Of a stretch of 6,772 nt of DNA, positions 1-5,553 are shown one piece after another. Position 1 is the first letter of the stretch; each line of letters begins with the position of its first letter. The stretch lies in the NCBI GenBank assembly GCA_002427995.1, contig DIZV01000038.1, positions 1-6,772 on the forward strand. Direction: 5' to 3'. The notes under the pieces were generated by a model. That model ran no database searches, had not been told where the DNA came from, and saw nothing but the letters and a program-made list of their open reading frames with translations. Position numbers and translations under genes: made by a program. The DNA comes from Chloroflexi bacterium UBA6019 (lineage in GTDB: Bacteria; Chloroflexota; Dormibacteria; Dormibacterales; Dormibacteraceae).

Positions 1-375
1 CTCGCGGGCGACTGGTTCATCCACCGCGATTCGCTCCCACTGCTGGAGGGTCCCTGGACGCCGCGGACCGTCCTGCTCTCGCCGTTCGACAACCTGATCG
101 CCGACCGCCGCCGGACCGCGGAGCTGTTCGGCTTCGACTACCGGATTGAGATCTACGTGCCCGCGGCCAAACGCCGCCGGGGCTATTACGCGATGCCGAT
201 CCTGGCCGGCGATCGGCTGATCGGCACCGTCGACCCCCGCTTCGACCGGGCGTCGAAGACGCTTCTCATAAATGCGGTCGTGCTGGAACCGGGCGAGCGG
301 ATGACCGGGCTGGTGCGCCGGGCGGTGGCCGAGCTGGCGAGCTTTGTCGGCGCCGAGGCGGTCGTCTACCGTTAG
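1..375 (+). CDS. Winged-helix DNA-binding protein, YcaQ/HTH_42 family (C-terminal part, 5' end outside window)
   Basis: The frame is open from base 1 and ends at TAG 373-375, giving the last 124 residues of a longer protein. The stretch around residues 25-66 holds the characteristic block of the YcaQ family (COG3214, PF06224): LLSPFDNLIADRRR, then LFGFDYRIEIYVP, a KRRRGYY turn and MPIL. GDRLIGTVDPRFDR and a short C-terminal helix follow. The best-studied member, E. coli YcaQ, is a DNA glycosylase that unhooks interstrand crosslinks. Its catalytic QxD motif lies in the N-terminal part, which is missing here, so glycosylase activity cannot be judged. Many actinobacterial and Chloroflexota paralogues are annotated only as winged-helix proteins. 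The internal GTG at 157 is not a start, because the conserved block begins well before it. The gene runs into the convergent hydrolase gene with no spacer. Confidence 0.88.
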   Translation, partial: LAGDWFIHRDSLPLLEGPWTPRTVLLSPFDNLIADRRRTAELFGFDYRIEIYVPAAKRRRGYYAMPILAGDRLIGTVDPRFDRASKTLLINAVVLEPGERMTGLVRRAVAELASFVGAEAVVYR

Positions 376-1124
376 GTAGCGGGCGTCAGGCGGCGCATGA
401 AGTCCAGCATCCGGCGCCAGGCGTCGTCGCAGGCGCCCCGGTGCTCGGCGTAGGTGCGGTCGAAGAAGCTGTGAGGCGCGCCCGGGTAGGTGTGGGAGTC
501 GACCGGGATGCCCCCGGCGCGGACCTCGTCGGCGACCTTCTCGAACTGCGCTGGGGGCGTGTGGTCGTCGCCGGCAAGGAGGAAGAGCAGCTCGCCCTGC
601 ATCTGTGGGACCAGGGGCAGGATCTGCTCTGGCCGGCCGCCGTAGAAGCCGATCGCCCCGGCGAGGCCGTGGCCCTTGGCGATCTGTGACCAGGAGATGC
701 CTCCCCCCATGCAGAAGCCGACTGTGAAGATGGCCCGCGGCCGGCCGCCGTCCGCCGTGGCCAGGTAGTCGACGCAGGCGCGCACGTCGGCGGCGATCCC
801 CTCCGGCGTCATCTTGGCGATCTCCGCTTTCCAATCGAAACCCGGGCCCCGGTCCTCGTCGTCGGCGGTGCGGCCGAAGTAGTCCATGGCGACCGCGTCG
901 ACACCGGCCTCGGCGAAACGCACGGCCAGCTCTTTGAAGAAGGGGTGGAGGCCGCGGACGTCGGGCAGGATCACGATCCCGGAGCCGGCCGCTGCGGCGG
1001 CCCGGGCGTGATGGGCCATGAAACCGTTACCGTCCGCCGCGGTGAGGTGAAAGTCGCCGTGGTTGGCGGCGCCACCCCCGACGACGGGCGGAAGGGGCGG
1101 GCGGGCGTCATCCGAGTAGCACAT
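372..1124 (-). CDS. Dienelactone hydrolase family protein (alpha/beta hydrolase)
   Basis: This 250-residue alpha/beta hydrolase of the dienelactone hydrolase family (PF01738) is probably cytosolic. The family hydrolyses lactones or esters; the type enzyme opens dienelactone to maleylacetate in chlorocatechol breakdown. The expected triad is visible: nucleophile Cys138 in GFCMGGG (136-142), Asp187 in AGDDHTPP (184-191), and His218 in APHSFF (216-221). LPDVRG (53-58) stands where the type enzyme has its active-site Glu (LPDVRG carries Asp55), and DYFGRTA (81-87) is typical of uncharacterised paralogues. The substrate is therefore open. ATG 1124 is preferred because MCYSDDARPPLPP looks like a family N-terminus and a TATCTT hexamer lies 9 nt upstream. 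An in-frame GTG at 1181 would add 19 residues of poor quality. The stop TAA (372-374) overlaps the stop of the preceding convergent gene. The gene diverges from the crotonase operon and may share its regulation. Confidence 0.92.
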   Translation of the reverse strand: MCYSDDARPPLPPVVGGGAANHGDFHLTAADGNGFMAHHARAAAAAGSGIVILPDVRGLHPFFKELAVRFAEAGVDAVAMDYFGRTADDEDRGPGFDWKAEIAKMTPEGIAADVRACVDYLATADGGRPRAIFTVGFCMGGGISWSQIAKGHGLAGAIGFYGGRPEQILPLVPQMQGELLFLLAGDDHTPPAQFEKVADEVRAGGIPVDSHTYPGAPHSFFDRTYAEHRGACDDAWRRMLDFMRRLTPAT

Positions 1125-1133
1125 GCCGACGTA

Positions 1134-1139
1134 AAGATA
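1134..1139 (-). promoter_or_regulatory. Putative -10 element (TATCTT) of the hydrolase gene
   Basis: Read on the minus strand, TATCTT fits the TAnnnT form of a -10 box and leaves 9 nt to ATG 1124, the spacing expected for a leaderless mRNA. It is preceded by GG, giving GGTATC, which forms an inverted repeat with GGTATC at 1168-1173. No clear -35 was seen. The call is inference from pattern and position. Confidence 0.35.
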
Positions 1140-1169
1140 CCGGGGTGCGGCGGGGCTCCGGGTTGACGG

Positions 1170-1175
1170 TATCGT
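1170..1175 (+). promoter_or_regulatory. Putative -10 element (TATCGT) of the crotonase operon
   Basis: TATCGT fits TAnnnT and leaves 8 nt to GTG 1184, mirroring the element on the opposite strand. There is no Shine-Dalgarno sequence before GTG 1184, which agrees with a leaderless transcript. A TTGACG at 1163-1168 is too close to act as the -35 for this hexamer. The inverted repeat GATACC (1136-1141) / GGTATC (1168-1173) could also be an operator half-site pair. Confidence 0.35.
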
Positions 1176-1183
1176 AGCCACTC

Positions 1184-1945
1184 GTGGGCGGGGTTCAGGT
1201 CGTACGCCGGGACGCGGTCGGGGAGATCCTGATCGACCGCCCGGAGGCGCGTAACGCGCTCAACCTGGAGGCGATGGCGGAGCTCGACGCCGCCCTCGCG
1301 GCGGCCGCCGGCTGGGACGTGCACGCGATTTTCATCCGCGGCACCGGCGATCGGGCTTTCATCTCCGGCGGCGACCTCAAGGAGCTGGAGAACGTCCGCG
1401 AGGAGGGGTTCGCGCTCGACATGGCGCGCCGGATGCGGGCGACGCTCGACCGCATCCCGGGCCTGCCGGTGCCGGTCGTCGCCATCCTCAACGGCCACGC
1501 CATCGGGGGCGGCGCCGAGGTCGCCATCGCTTGCGATTACCGCGTCGCCGCAGCGGACGTCAAGATCGGTTTCACCCAGGCCAGGCTGGGCCTGATGCCT
1601 GCCTGGGGCGGGATCGAGCGGCTCGTTTTGGCGATCGGCCGCGGGCCGGCTCTCCACCTCCTGACGACCGGGAGGACGATCGATGCGAGCGAGGCGAAGG
1701 CGATCGGCCTCTTCGAGGAGGTGGTGCCCCGCGCCTCCTTCGAAGAGCGGGTGGCCGCGCTCGCGGCCGAGCTGGCAGAGGTCCCCCGGGGGGCACTGGC
1801 GGGGATCAAGCGTGCAGCCGAAGCGGTCCAGCAATACGCTCGACCGGAGCTGGCCGGGCAGGCGACCGCCGACTTCGCGCGAGCCTGGGTCGACGATGCG
1901 CATTGGGAGGCCCATGAGCGGGCCCAGCGAGGAAGGAAGCGATGA
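1184..1945 (+). CDS. Enoyl-CoA hydratase/isomerase (crotonase) family protein with Gln at second catalytic position
   Basis: This 253-residue crotonase-fold enzyme (PF00378) has normal family length. Such enzymes act on acyl-CoA thioesters through an enolate held in an oxyanion hole. The N-terminal part has RPEARNALN (19-27) and the first oxyanion-hole loop AFISGGDLKEL (58-68). The second loop, NGHAIGGGAEVAIACDYR, spans 103-120 and carries Glu112, the equivalent of Glu144 in rat crotonase. The next motif, IGFTQARLGLMPAWGG (128-143), has Gln132 where hydratases carry Glu164. A standard two-glutamate hydratase mechanism is therefore unlikely, and an isomerase, decarboxylase or C-C hydrolase role is as plausible. 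The MPAWGG loop resembles that of some decarboxylase-type members. GTG 1184 is the most upstream usable start and gives the usual N-terminus. It is the first gene of the operon; its TGA overlaps the next ATG (ATGA, 1942-1945). Confidence 0.93.
   Translation: MGGVQVVRRDAVGEILIDRPEARNALNLEAMAELDAALAAAAGWDVHAIFIRGTGDRAFISGGDLKELENVREEGFALDMARRMRATLDRIPGLPVPVVAILNGHAIGGGAEVAIACDYRVAAADVKIGFTQARLGLMPAWGGIERLVLAIGRGPALHLLTTGRTIDASEAKAIGLFEEVVPRASFEERVAALAAELAEVPRGALAGIKRAAEAVQQYARPELAGQATADFARAWVDDAHWEAHERAQRGRKR
1929..1937 (+). promoter_or_regulatory. Shine-Dalgarno sequence for the DinB-like gene
   Basis: The purine run GAGGAAGGA lies 4 nt before ATG 1942, inside the end of the crotonase gene. 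It is the only convincing Shine-Dalgarno sequence in the window and fixes the start of the second operon gene. It fits internal operon genes using ribosome binding or coupling, while first genes appear leaderless. Confidence 0.6.
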
Positions 1946-2469
1946 AGATCGATAGCCCCAAATTCACGGCGGCCGACCTCGACCATTACCGGGATGAGCT
2001 GACCGACCACGAGCGGTTGGTGCTCGCCGACCGCCTGGAGCGAGCATCCGCGAGGCTCGAGGCCCTCGGCCCCGAGGTCGGAGAGCACCCCTCGGGCAGC
2101 GATGCGGAGTGGAACCCGCGGGAGGTCCTGGCTCACATCGCGGTGCTGAGCAAGTTCTACGGGATGCTCGCCTACAAGATCGGAAGCGGCCAGATGACAG
2201 AGCTCGACCTGCTCGGCAACGTCAACCTCCGCGACGTGCTCGGCGCGCAGCTCGCCCAGGAGCTGCCCGCGAAGCTGATCGCGATGGCTCGCGCCGACCA
2301 CGAGCGGACGGTGCGATACCTCCGCTCCGCCGACGCGGCGGCGATGCGGCGGGAATGCGTCGTCGACGGCGGCCGGTCGGTCATGCGTGCCGAGGAGGTC
2401 GCTCGGGAGGCGTTGATCGGCCACCTCGAGCTGCACGTCGAGCAGCTCGCACGGGCCCTCGGGCATTGA
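1942..2469 (+). CDS. DinB/YfiT-like four-helix protein, putative metal-dependent enzyme
   Basis: This 175-residue protein is rich in alpha-helix, with no signal peptide or membrane segment, and fits the DinB / mycothiol-dependent maleylpyruvate isomerase superfamily. Supporting features are the WNPREVLAHI motif (57-66), close to the family's W-(S/T)-x-x-E-x-x-x-H pattern, and the C-terminal HLELHVEQL helix (161-169). His65, His161 and His165 have the spacing of the three metal-binding histidines of YfiT-type proteins, so a divalent metal site is likely. Known members include thiol-dependent isomerases and transferases using bacillithiol or mycothiol, but most have no assigned reaction. The ATG overlaps the crotonase stop (ATGA) and follows a strong Shine-Dalgarno sequence. 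The stop TGA (2467-2469) overlaps the TTG of the next gene. Its place between acyl-CoA and hydrolase genes hints at a small-molecule catabolic step, but the substrate is unknown. Confidence 0.8.
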   Translation: MKIDSPKFTAADLDHYRDELTDHERLVLADRLERASARLEALGPEVGEHPSGSDAEWNPREVLAHIAVLSKFYGMLAYKIGSGQMTELDLLGNVNLRDVLGAQLAQELPAKLIAMARADHERTVRYLRSADAAAMRRECVVDGGRSVMRAEEVAREALIGHLELHVEQLARALGH

Positions 2470-3260
2470 TCCGCACCGGTTACCGGGTCTACGACCTCGG
2501 CCGCCCGCTCGAGGCGAGCACGCCGGTTGCCCCCGGGCACCCGAATTTCCGGATGGCCCTGCTGCGCCGGCACGGCGATGTCCAGCGGCCCGACGGCTCG
2601 TCCAGCGCCAATGAGCTGATCTCCACCTCCGGCCACACCGGCACCCACATCGACGGGCTGGCCCACTTCTCGCTCGACGGGCGGCTCCATGGCGGCCAGG
2701 ACGCCGCCGAGGCCTCCCGCGGTGCTCGCTTCAAGACCCACGGGGTGGACGCGATCGCGCCCATCGTCACCCGTGGCGTGCTGCTCGACGTGGCTGCAGC
2801 GGAAGGAAAGGATGCTCTCGAGCCCGGGCGCCCGATATCGGCGGCCGACGTCGAGAAGACCTGCCGCCACCACGGACTGGAGATCGGCGCCGGCGATGCG
2901 GTGCTGTTCCGCACCGGCTGGCCGGTCGGCCGCTACCAGGACGAGCCTGCCTACGTCGGCTGGCCCACCGGCGTGCCCGGCCCCGACGAGACGGCGGCCC
3001 GCTGGCTGGCCGAACGGCGGGTTCACGTCGCGGGCTCGGATACGATCGCCTTCGAGTGGCTCGGCCCCGGCGCCGGCCACGGCAACCTCCCCGTCCACGT
3101 GATCCTGCTGGTCGAGAACGGGATCCACATCATCGAGGTGCTCGACCTGGAGCAGCTGGCCGCCGACCGGGTGTACGAGTTCCTCTTCATCTGCTCCCCG
3201 CTCAAGATGGTCGGCGCGACCGGTTCCCCGGTCCGCCCGCTGGCGTTGGTCGAGGCGTGA
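2466..3260 (+). CDS. Cyclase family protein (kynurenine formamidase-like metal-dependent hydrolase), TTG start
   Basis: This 264-residue protein belongs to the cyclase / kynurenine formamidase-like family (PF04199), whose members hydrolyse amides or cyclic amides such as N-formylkynurenine and isatin with a metal centre. The signature HTGTHIDGLAHF (57-68) supplies His57, His61, Asp63 and His67. The usual Pro of HxGTHxDxPxH is Leu65 here. LPVHVILLVENGIHIIEVL (208-226) supplies the later conserved His211 and Glu224. The protein therefore looks catalytically intact. The start is TTG 2466, overlapping the preceding stop as TTGA. It gives YRVYDLGRPLEASTPVAPGHP immediately, the conserved N-terminus, and no ATG or GTG occurs in frame before that motif. 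The frame is open upstream to 2109, but that part is an Arg/Pro-rich shadow of the DinB-like gene. The stop (3258-3260) overlaps the next GTG. The substrate is not readable; kynurenine partners are absent nearby. Confidence 0.9.
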   Translation: MIRTGYRVYDLGRPLEASTPVAPGHPNFRMALLRRHGDVQRPDGSSSANELISTSGHTGTHIDGLAHFSLDGRLHGGQDAAEASRGARFKTHGVDAIAPIVTRGVLLDVAAAEGKDALEPGRPISAADVEKTCRHHGLEIGAGDAVLFRTGWPVGRYQDEPAYVGWPTGVPGPDETAARWLAERRVHVAGSDTIAFEWLGPGAGHGNLPVHVILLVENGIHIIEVLDLEQLAADRVYEFLFICSPLKMVGATGSPVRPLALVEA

Positions 3261-4237
3261 GGACCCGCGTCACCGACCTCCTCGGCATCCGGCACCCGGT
3301 GCTCCTCGGGCCGATGGGCGGTGGCACCGACGCCCGCCTGGTGGCGGCCGTCTCCCACGCCGGCGGACTCGGCCTCCTGGCCGCCTCCTTCCTGACCCCG
3401 GAGGCGATCGAGGCCGAGGTGGCGATGATCCGCGAGCTGACCCCGATGCCGTTCGGGGTCAACCTTCTCCTCTGGCGTTCGGCCGACAAGGTCGAGGCGG
3501 TGCTGCAGCACCAGCCGACGGTGTTCTCGACCGCCTTCGGCGACCCCGCGCCATACGTCGACCTCGCCCACGAAGCGGGGGCACTCCACGTCCACATGGT
3601 CAGCGACGTGCCCTCCGCCGTCGCCGCGGCGCGAGCCGGCGTCGACGTCATCATTGCCCAGGGTGAGGAGGGCGGCGGCCACGTCGGCCTCCAGTCGACC
3701 TTCACCCTGGTTCCCCAGGTGGTCGACGCGGTGGACATCCCGGTGGTTGCCGCCGGCGGTATCGGGGACGGGCGCGGGCTCGCCGCCGCGCTGGCGCTGG
3801 GTGCGGAGGGCGTGCTGATGGGCACCCGCTTTCTGGCGACCCGCGAGGCGCCGATCCCGGACGGGTGGAAGCGCGCGATCCTCGACGCCGCCGGGCACGA
3901 CACCGTGCGCACCTCGATCCCCGACTACGCCAGCGAATCGGCCTGGCCGGAGCCGATCGCCGCCCGGGCGATCCGGAACGCCTTCCTCGATCGCTGGCTG
4001 GGTCGCGAAGAGGAGGTCCGCCGGCTTGGGAACGTCCTCGGCGACCAGTTGCGCGAGGCTCGCCGGCGGGACGATCCGTCGGAGATGAACCTGCTGGCGG
4101 GGGAGGTCGTCGGCCTGATCCACGACCTGCCGAGCGCCGGCGCCCTGGTCGAGCGGATCGTCAAGGAGGCCGAGGCCCTCCTGCCTCAGCTCGCCGCCAA
4201 GGCCTCCGGGAGGGCCGCCCCGAACGCGGATCGGTAG
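3257..4237 (+). CDS. Nitronate monooxygenase family flavoprotein (2-nitropropane dioxygenase-like)
   Basis: This 326-residue TIM-barrel flavoprotein is of the nitronate monooxygenase / 2-nitropropane dioxygenase family (PF03060), and family members bind FMN. Visible motifs are the N-terminal IRHPVLLGPMGG (11-22), HAGGLGLLAAS (34-44), PFGVNL (65-70), and QGEEGGGH (135-142), with His142 at the catalytic His position. VVAAGGIGDGRGLAAALALG (163-182) and GVLMGTRFLAT (185-195), which bind phosphate and flavin, follow. Family members oxidise alkyl nitronates, but the same fold includes enoyl-ACP reductase FabK and many unassigned oxidases, so the reaction is not certain. GTG 3257 overlaps the preceding TGA (GTGA) and starts directly before the conserved RVTDLLGIRHPV. 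The frame upstream of it is a shadow of the cyclase gene. It is the last gene of the operon; its final 52 bases overlap the convergent kinase gene, leaving no space for a terminator. Confidence 0.92.
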   Translation: MRTRVTDLLGIRHPVLLGPMGGGTDARLVAAVSHAGGLGLLAASFLTPEAIEAEVAMIRELTPMPFGVNLLLWRSADKVEAVLQHQPTVFSTAFGDPAPYVDLAHEAGALHVHMVSDVPSAVAAARAGVDVIIAQGEEGGGHVGLQSTFTLVPQVVDAVDIPVVAAGGIGDGRGLAAALALGAEGVLMGTRFLATREAPIPDGWKRAILDAAGHDTVRTSIPDYASESAWPEPIAARAIRNAFLDRWLGREEEVRRLGNVLGDQLREARRRDDPSEMNLLAGEVVGLIHDLPSAGALVERIVKEAEALLPQLAAKASGRAAPNADR

Positions 4238-5496
4238 CGCTCGGCGAACTCGGCAAGCGTGTAGCGGTGCTCGATCGTCCCCGCCTGCTCGACGACGTAG
4301 GAGGCCGCCAGCGACGCCACCCTGCCCGCCTCGGCCGGCTCCAGGCCGCGCAGGAGTCCCGCCACCAGGCCGGAGCGATAGGCGTCGCCGGCTCCGGTCG
4401 GGTCAACCTCCTGCCGGGGCCTCGCCGGGGGGATCTCGATCCGCCCCTTCTCCGTCTCGATCCGCGATCCCTCCCGCCCGAGGGTGGTGACGACGGTCGA
4501 CGCCAGCTCGAGGAGCCCGGCATCGCTGCGGCCGGTGCGCTGGCGGATCAGCTCCAGCTCGTAGTCGTTGCCGATCAGGATCCAGGCGCCGCGACAGCCC
4601 TCCTCGAGGTCCTCCTTCGTCATGTGAGGCAGCTGGTGGGCGGGGTCGAAGACGAATGGGATGCCGGCGTCGCGGCATTCCCGCACGAGCCGGGCCATGC
4701 CGGCCGGGCCGTTGGGCCCGACGATGACAGCGGCGGGGGTGGCGTCGGTGTCGGCCAGGCCGACCTCCCCCGCCCGGTTCATCGCGCCGCCGTAGTACCC
4801 GGTGATCTGGTTGTCGTCGAGGTCCGTGGTCGTGAAGCCGGTCGCCGTCGTCTCCCCTTCCAGCAGCTTGAGCCCGCTGCACTCGATTCCAAGGCCTTCA
4901 AGCCACTCGCGGTAGGGCCCCGCGTCGGCCCCGGCCGTGGCCAGGATCGCGCTCGGGTGGCCGAGCAGCGCGAGGTTGTAGGCGTAGTTGGCCGCGACCC
5001 CTCCTCGGCGACGCTCGAAGCGGTCGACGAGGAAGCTCAGGTTCAGGATGTGGACCTGGTCCGGCATGATGTGGTCGCGGAAGCTGCCGTTGAAGGTGAG
5101 GATGTAGTCGAAGGCCACCGAGCCGGTGGCGAGCACGGTCCCACCCGCTCGCTTTTCCATCGAGCTAGACGTTAGCCGACTCGGGCTCGAGTCCGGCTGG
5201 ACGCGGGCCAGGAGCCGCAGCGCGTAGTCGCCGAAGACGTCGATATGGGCGACCCGACGCCGTTTCTCGGGCTGGATCGCCTCCAACGGCACCCCGTTGG
5301 CGTGGGCCCAGTCCTCCAGCGCCGGGCGGAGCCCGATGACGTGCAGGAAGGGCCTCGTCATCACGAAGCCGCGGGCCGAAGGGGTGCCGTGGTAGTGGTC
5401 GAAGTTACGGTGCACGGCGATGCCGCCGGCCTCGGCCCAGGCGATCGCCTGCCGCACCTCCCGGCGCCCGAAGTAACGCTCCGGCCGCCGTTCCAC
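4186..5496 (-). CDS. PfkB-family kinase, adenosine kinase-like, with a 112-residue in-frame N-terminal extension
   Basis: The C-terminal 324 residues form a complete PfkB kinase that phosphorylates a sugar or nucleoside with ATP. In full-length numbering, ATGSVAFDYI (123-132) carries the substrate-binding Asp130. RRGGVAANYAYNLALLG (163-179) is the first signature, GNDYE (309-313) is the mid motif, TTLGREG (337-343) follows, and DPTGAGDAYRSG (365-376) holds the catalytic Asp371. LSFLVD, YYGGAMNRA and AHQLP follow the pattern of mycobacterial adenosine kinase (AdoK) more than ribokinase, so adenosine to AMP salvage is the best guess. Kinases of this type normally begin near the internal ATG 5160. 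The frame is, however, open and coding-like up to GTG 5496, so a protein starting there reads straight into the kinase. Products of 436 and 324 residues are both possible. The stop (4186-4188) lies within the end of the convergent oxygenase gene. Confidence 0.85.
   Translation of the reverse strand: MERRPERYFGRREVRQAIAWAEAGGIAVHRNFDHYHGTPSARGFVMTRPFLHVIGLRPALEDWAHANGVPLEAIQPEKRRRVAHIDVFGDYALRLLARVQPDSSPSRLTSSSMEKRAGGTVLATGSVAFDYILTFNGSFRDHIMPDQVHILNLSFLVDRFERRRGGVAANYAYNLALLGHPSAILATAGADAGPYREWLEGLGIECSGLKLLEGETTATGFTTTDLDDNQITGYYGGAMNRAGEVGLADTDATPAAVIVGPNGPAGMARLVRECRDAGIPFVFDPAHQLPHMTKEDLEEGCRGAWILIGNDYELELIRQRTGRSDAGLLELASTVVTTLGREGSRIETEKGRIEIPPARPRQEVDPTGAGDAYRSGLVAGLLRGLEPAEAGRVASLAASYVVEQAGTIEHRYTLAEFAERYRSAFGAALPEALAAS
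5161..5496 (-). other. In-frame N-terminal domain ahead of the kinase (faintly DUF4031-like)
   Basis: These 112 codons precede the expected kinase start in the same frame. Codons 1-101 look genuinely coding: nearly every third base is G or C, and the composition is balanced (AIAWAEAGGIAVHRNFDHYHG, FLHVIGLRPALEDWAHANG, VAHIDVFGDYALRLLARV) rather than Arg/Pro-rich. The last 11 codons (residues 102-112, DSSPSRLTSSS) use looser codons (agt, cta, tct) and look like former intergenic DNA or a linker. The middle, LHV..., about 16 residues, then GVP..., then HIDV, loosely follows the small DUF4031 domain (H ... GV ... HYDV). That match is from memory and weak. I do not recognise a function. Upstream of GTG 5496 the frame meets TAA at 5545-5547, with no other ATG, GTG or TTG between, so GTG 5496 is the earliest conventional start. 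Another possibility is a separate small gene that lost its stop. Confidence 0.55.
5169..5174 (-). promoter_or_regulatory. Putative -10 element (TAACGT) for an internal kinase start at 5160
   Basis: On the minus strand TAACGT (TAnnnT) sits 8 nt before ATG 5160, the same spacing as the two hexamers in the divergent region near 1150. There is no Shine-Dalgarno sequence before this ATG. If real, it would yield a leaderless transcript encoding the bare 324-residue kinase, independent of the upstream extension. No -35 was seen. Confidence 0.33.
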
Positions 5497-5553
5497 GAGC
5501 CCGAATGCTCGCAGGTCCGTGCGACTCCGGCGAAGCTGCTTTCCTTATCTCTC

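Noticed and set aside
1163..1168. TTGACG as a -35 box for the crotonase operon
   Set aside because: A -10 at normal spacing would fall inside the coding region past GTG 1184, and the better hexamer TATCGT is only 1 base downstream.
971..1915. Long minus-strand open frame (314 codons) antisense to the crotonase gene
   Set aside because: Low-complexity composition rich in Arg, Gly, Pro and Asp, no recognisable motif, fully opposite a clear enzyme gene; a shadow of high-GC coding DNA.
2109..2465. Upstream extension of the cyclase reading frame
   Set aside because: Arg/Pro/Gly-rich translation overlapping the DinB-like gene in another frame; the family N-terminus begins just after 2466.
1537..2466. 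Minus-strand open frame (309 codons) antisense to the crotonase and DinB-like genes
   Set aside because: Spans two unrelated plus-strand genes with no motif of its own; a shadow frame.
2172..3128. Minus-strand open frame (318 codons) antisense to the cyclase gene
   Set aside because: Opposite an intact metal-hydrolase gene; Ala/Arg/Gly-rich with no family pattern.
3056..3256. Upstream extension of the oxygenase reading frame
   Set aside because: Arg/Pro-rich shadow of the cyclase gene; conserved oxygenase sequence begins at 3257.
3023..4123. Minus-strand open frame (366 codons) antisense to the oxygenase gene
   Set aside because: Composition is Arg/Gly/Asp/His-heavy and it lies over clear FMN-barrel motifs on the other strand.
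3865..5175. Plus-strand open frame (436 codons) across the kinase gene
   Set aside because: Begins inside the oxygenase gene in another frame and is Arg/Gly-rich; the kinase motifs on the minus strand explain the region.
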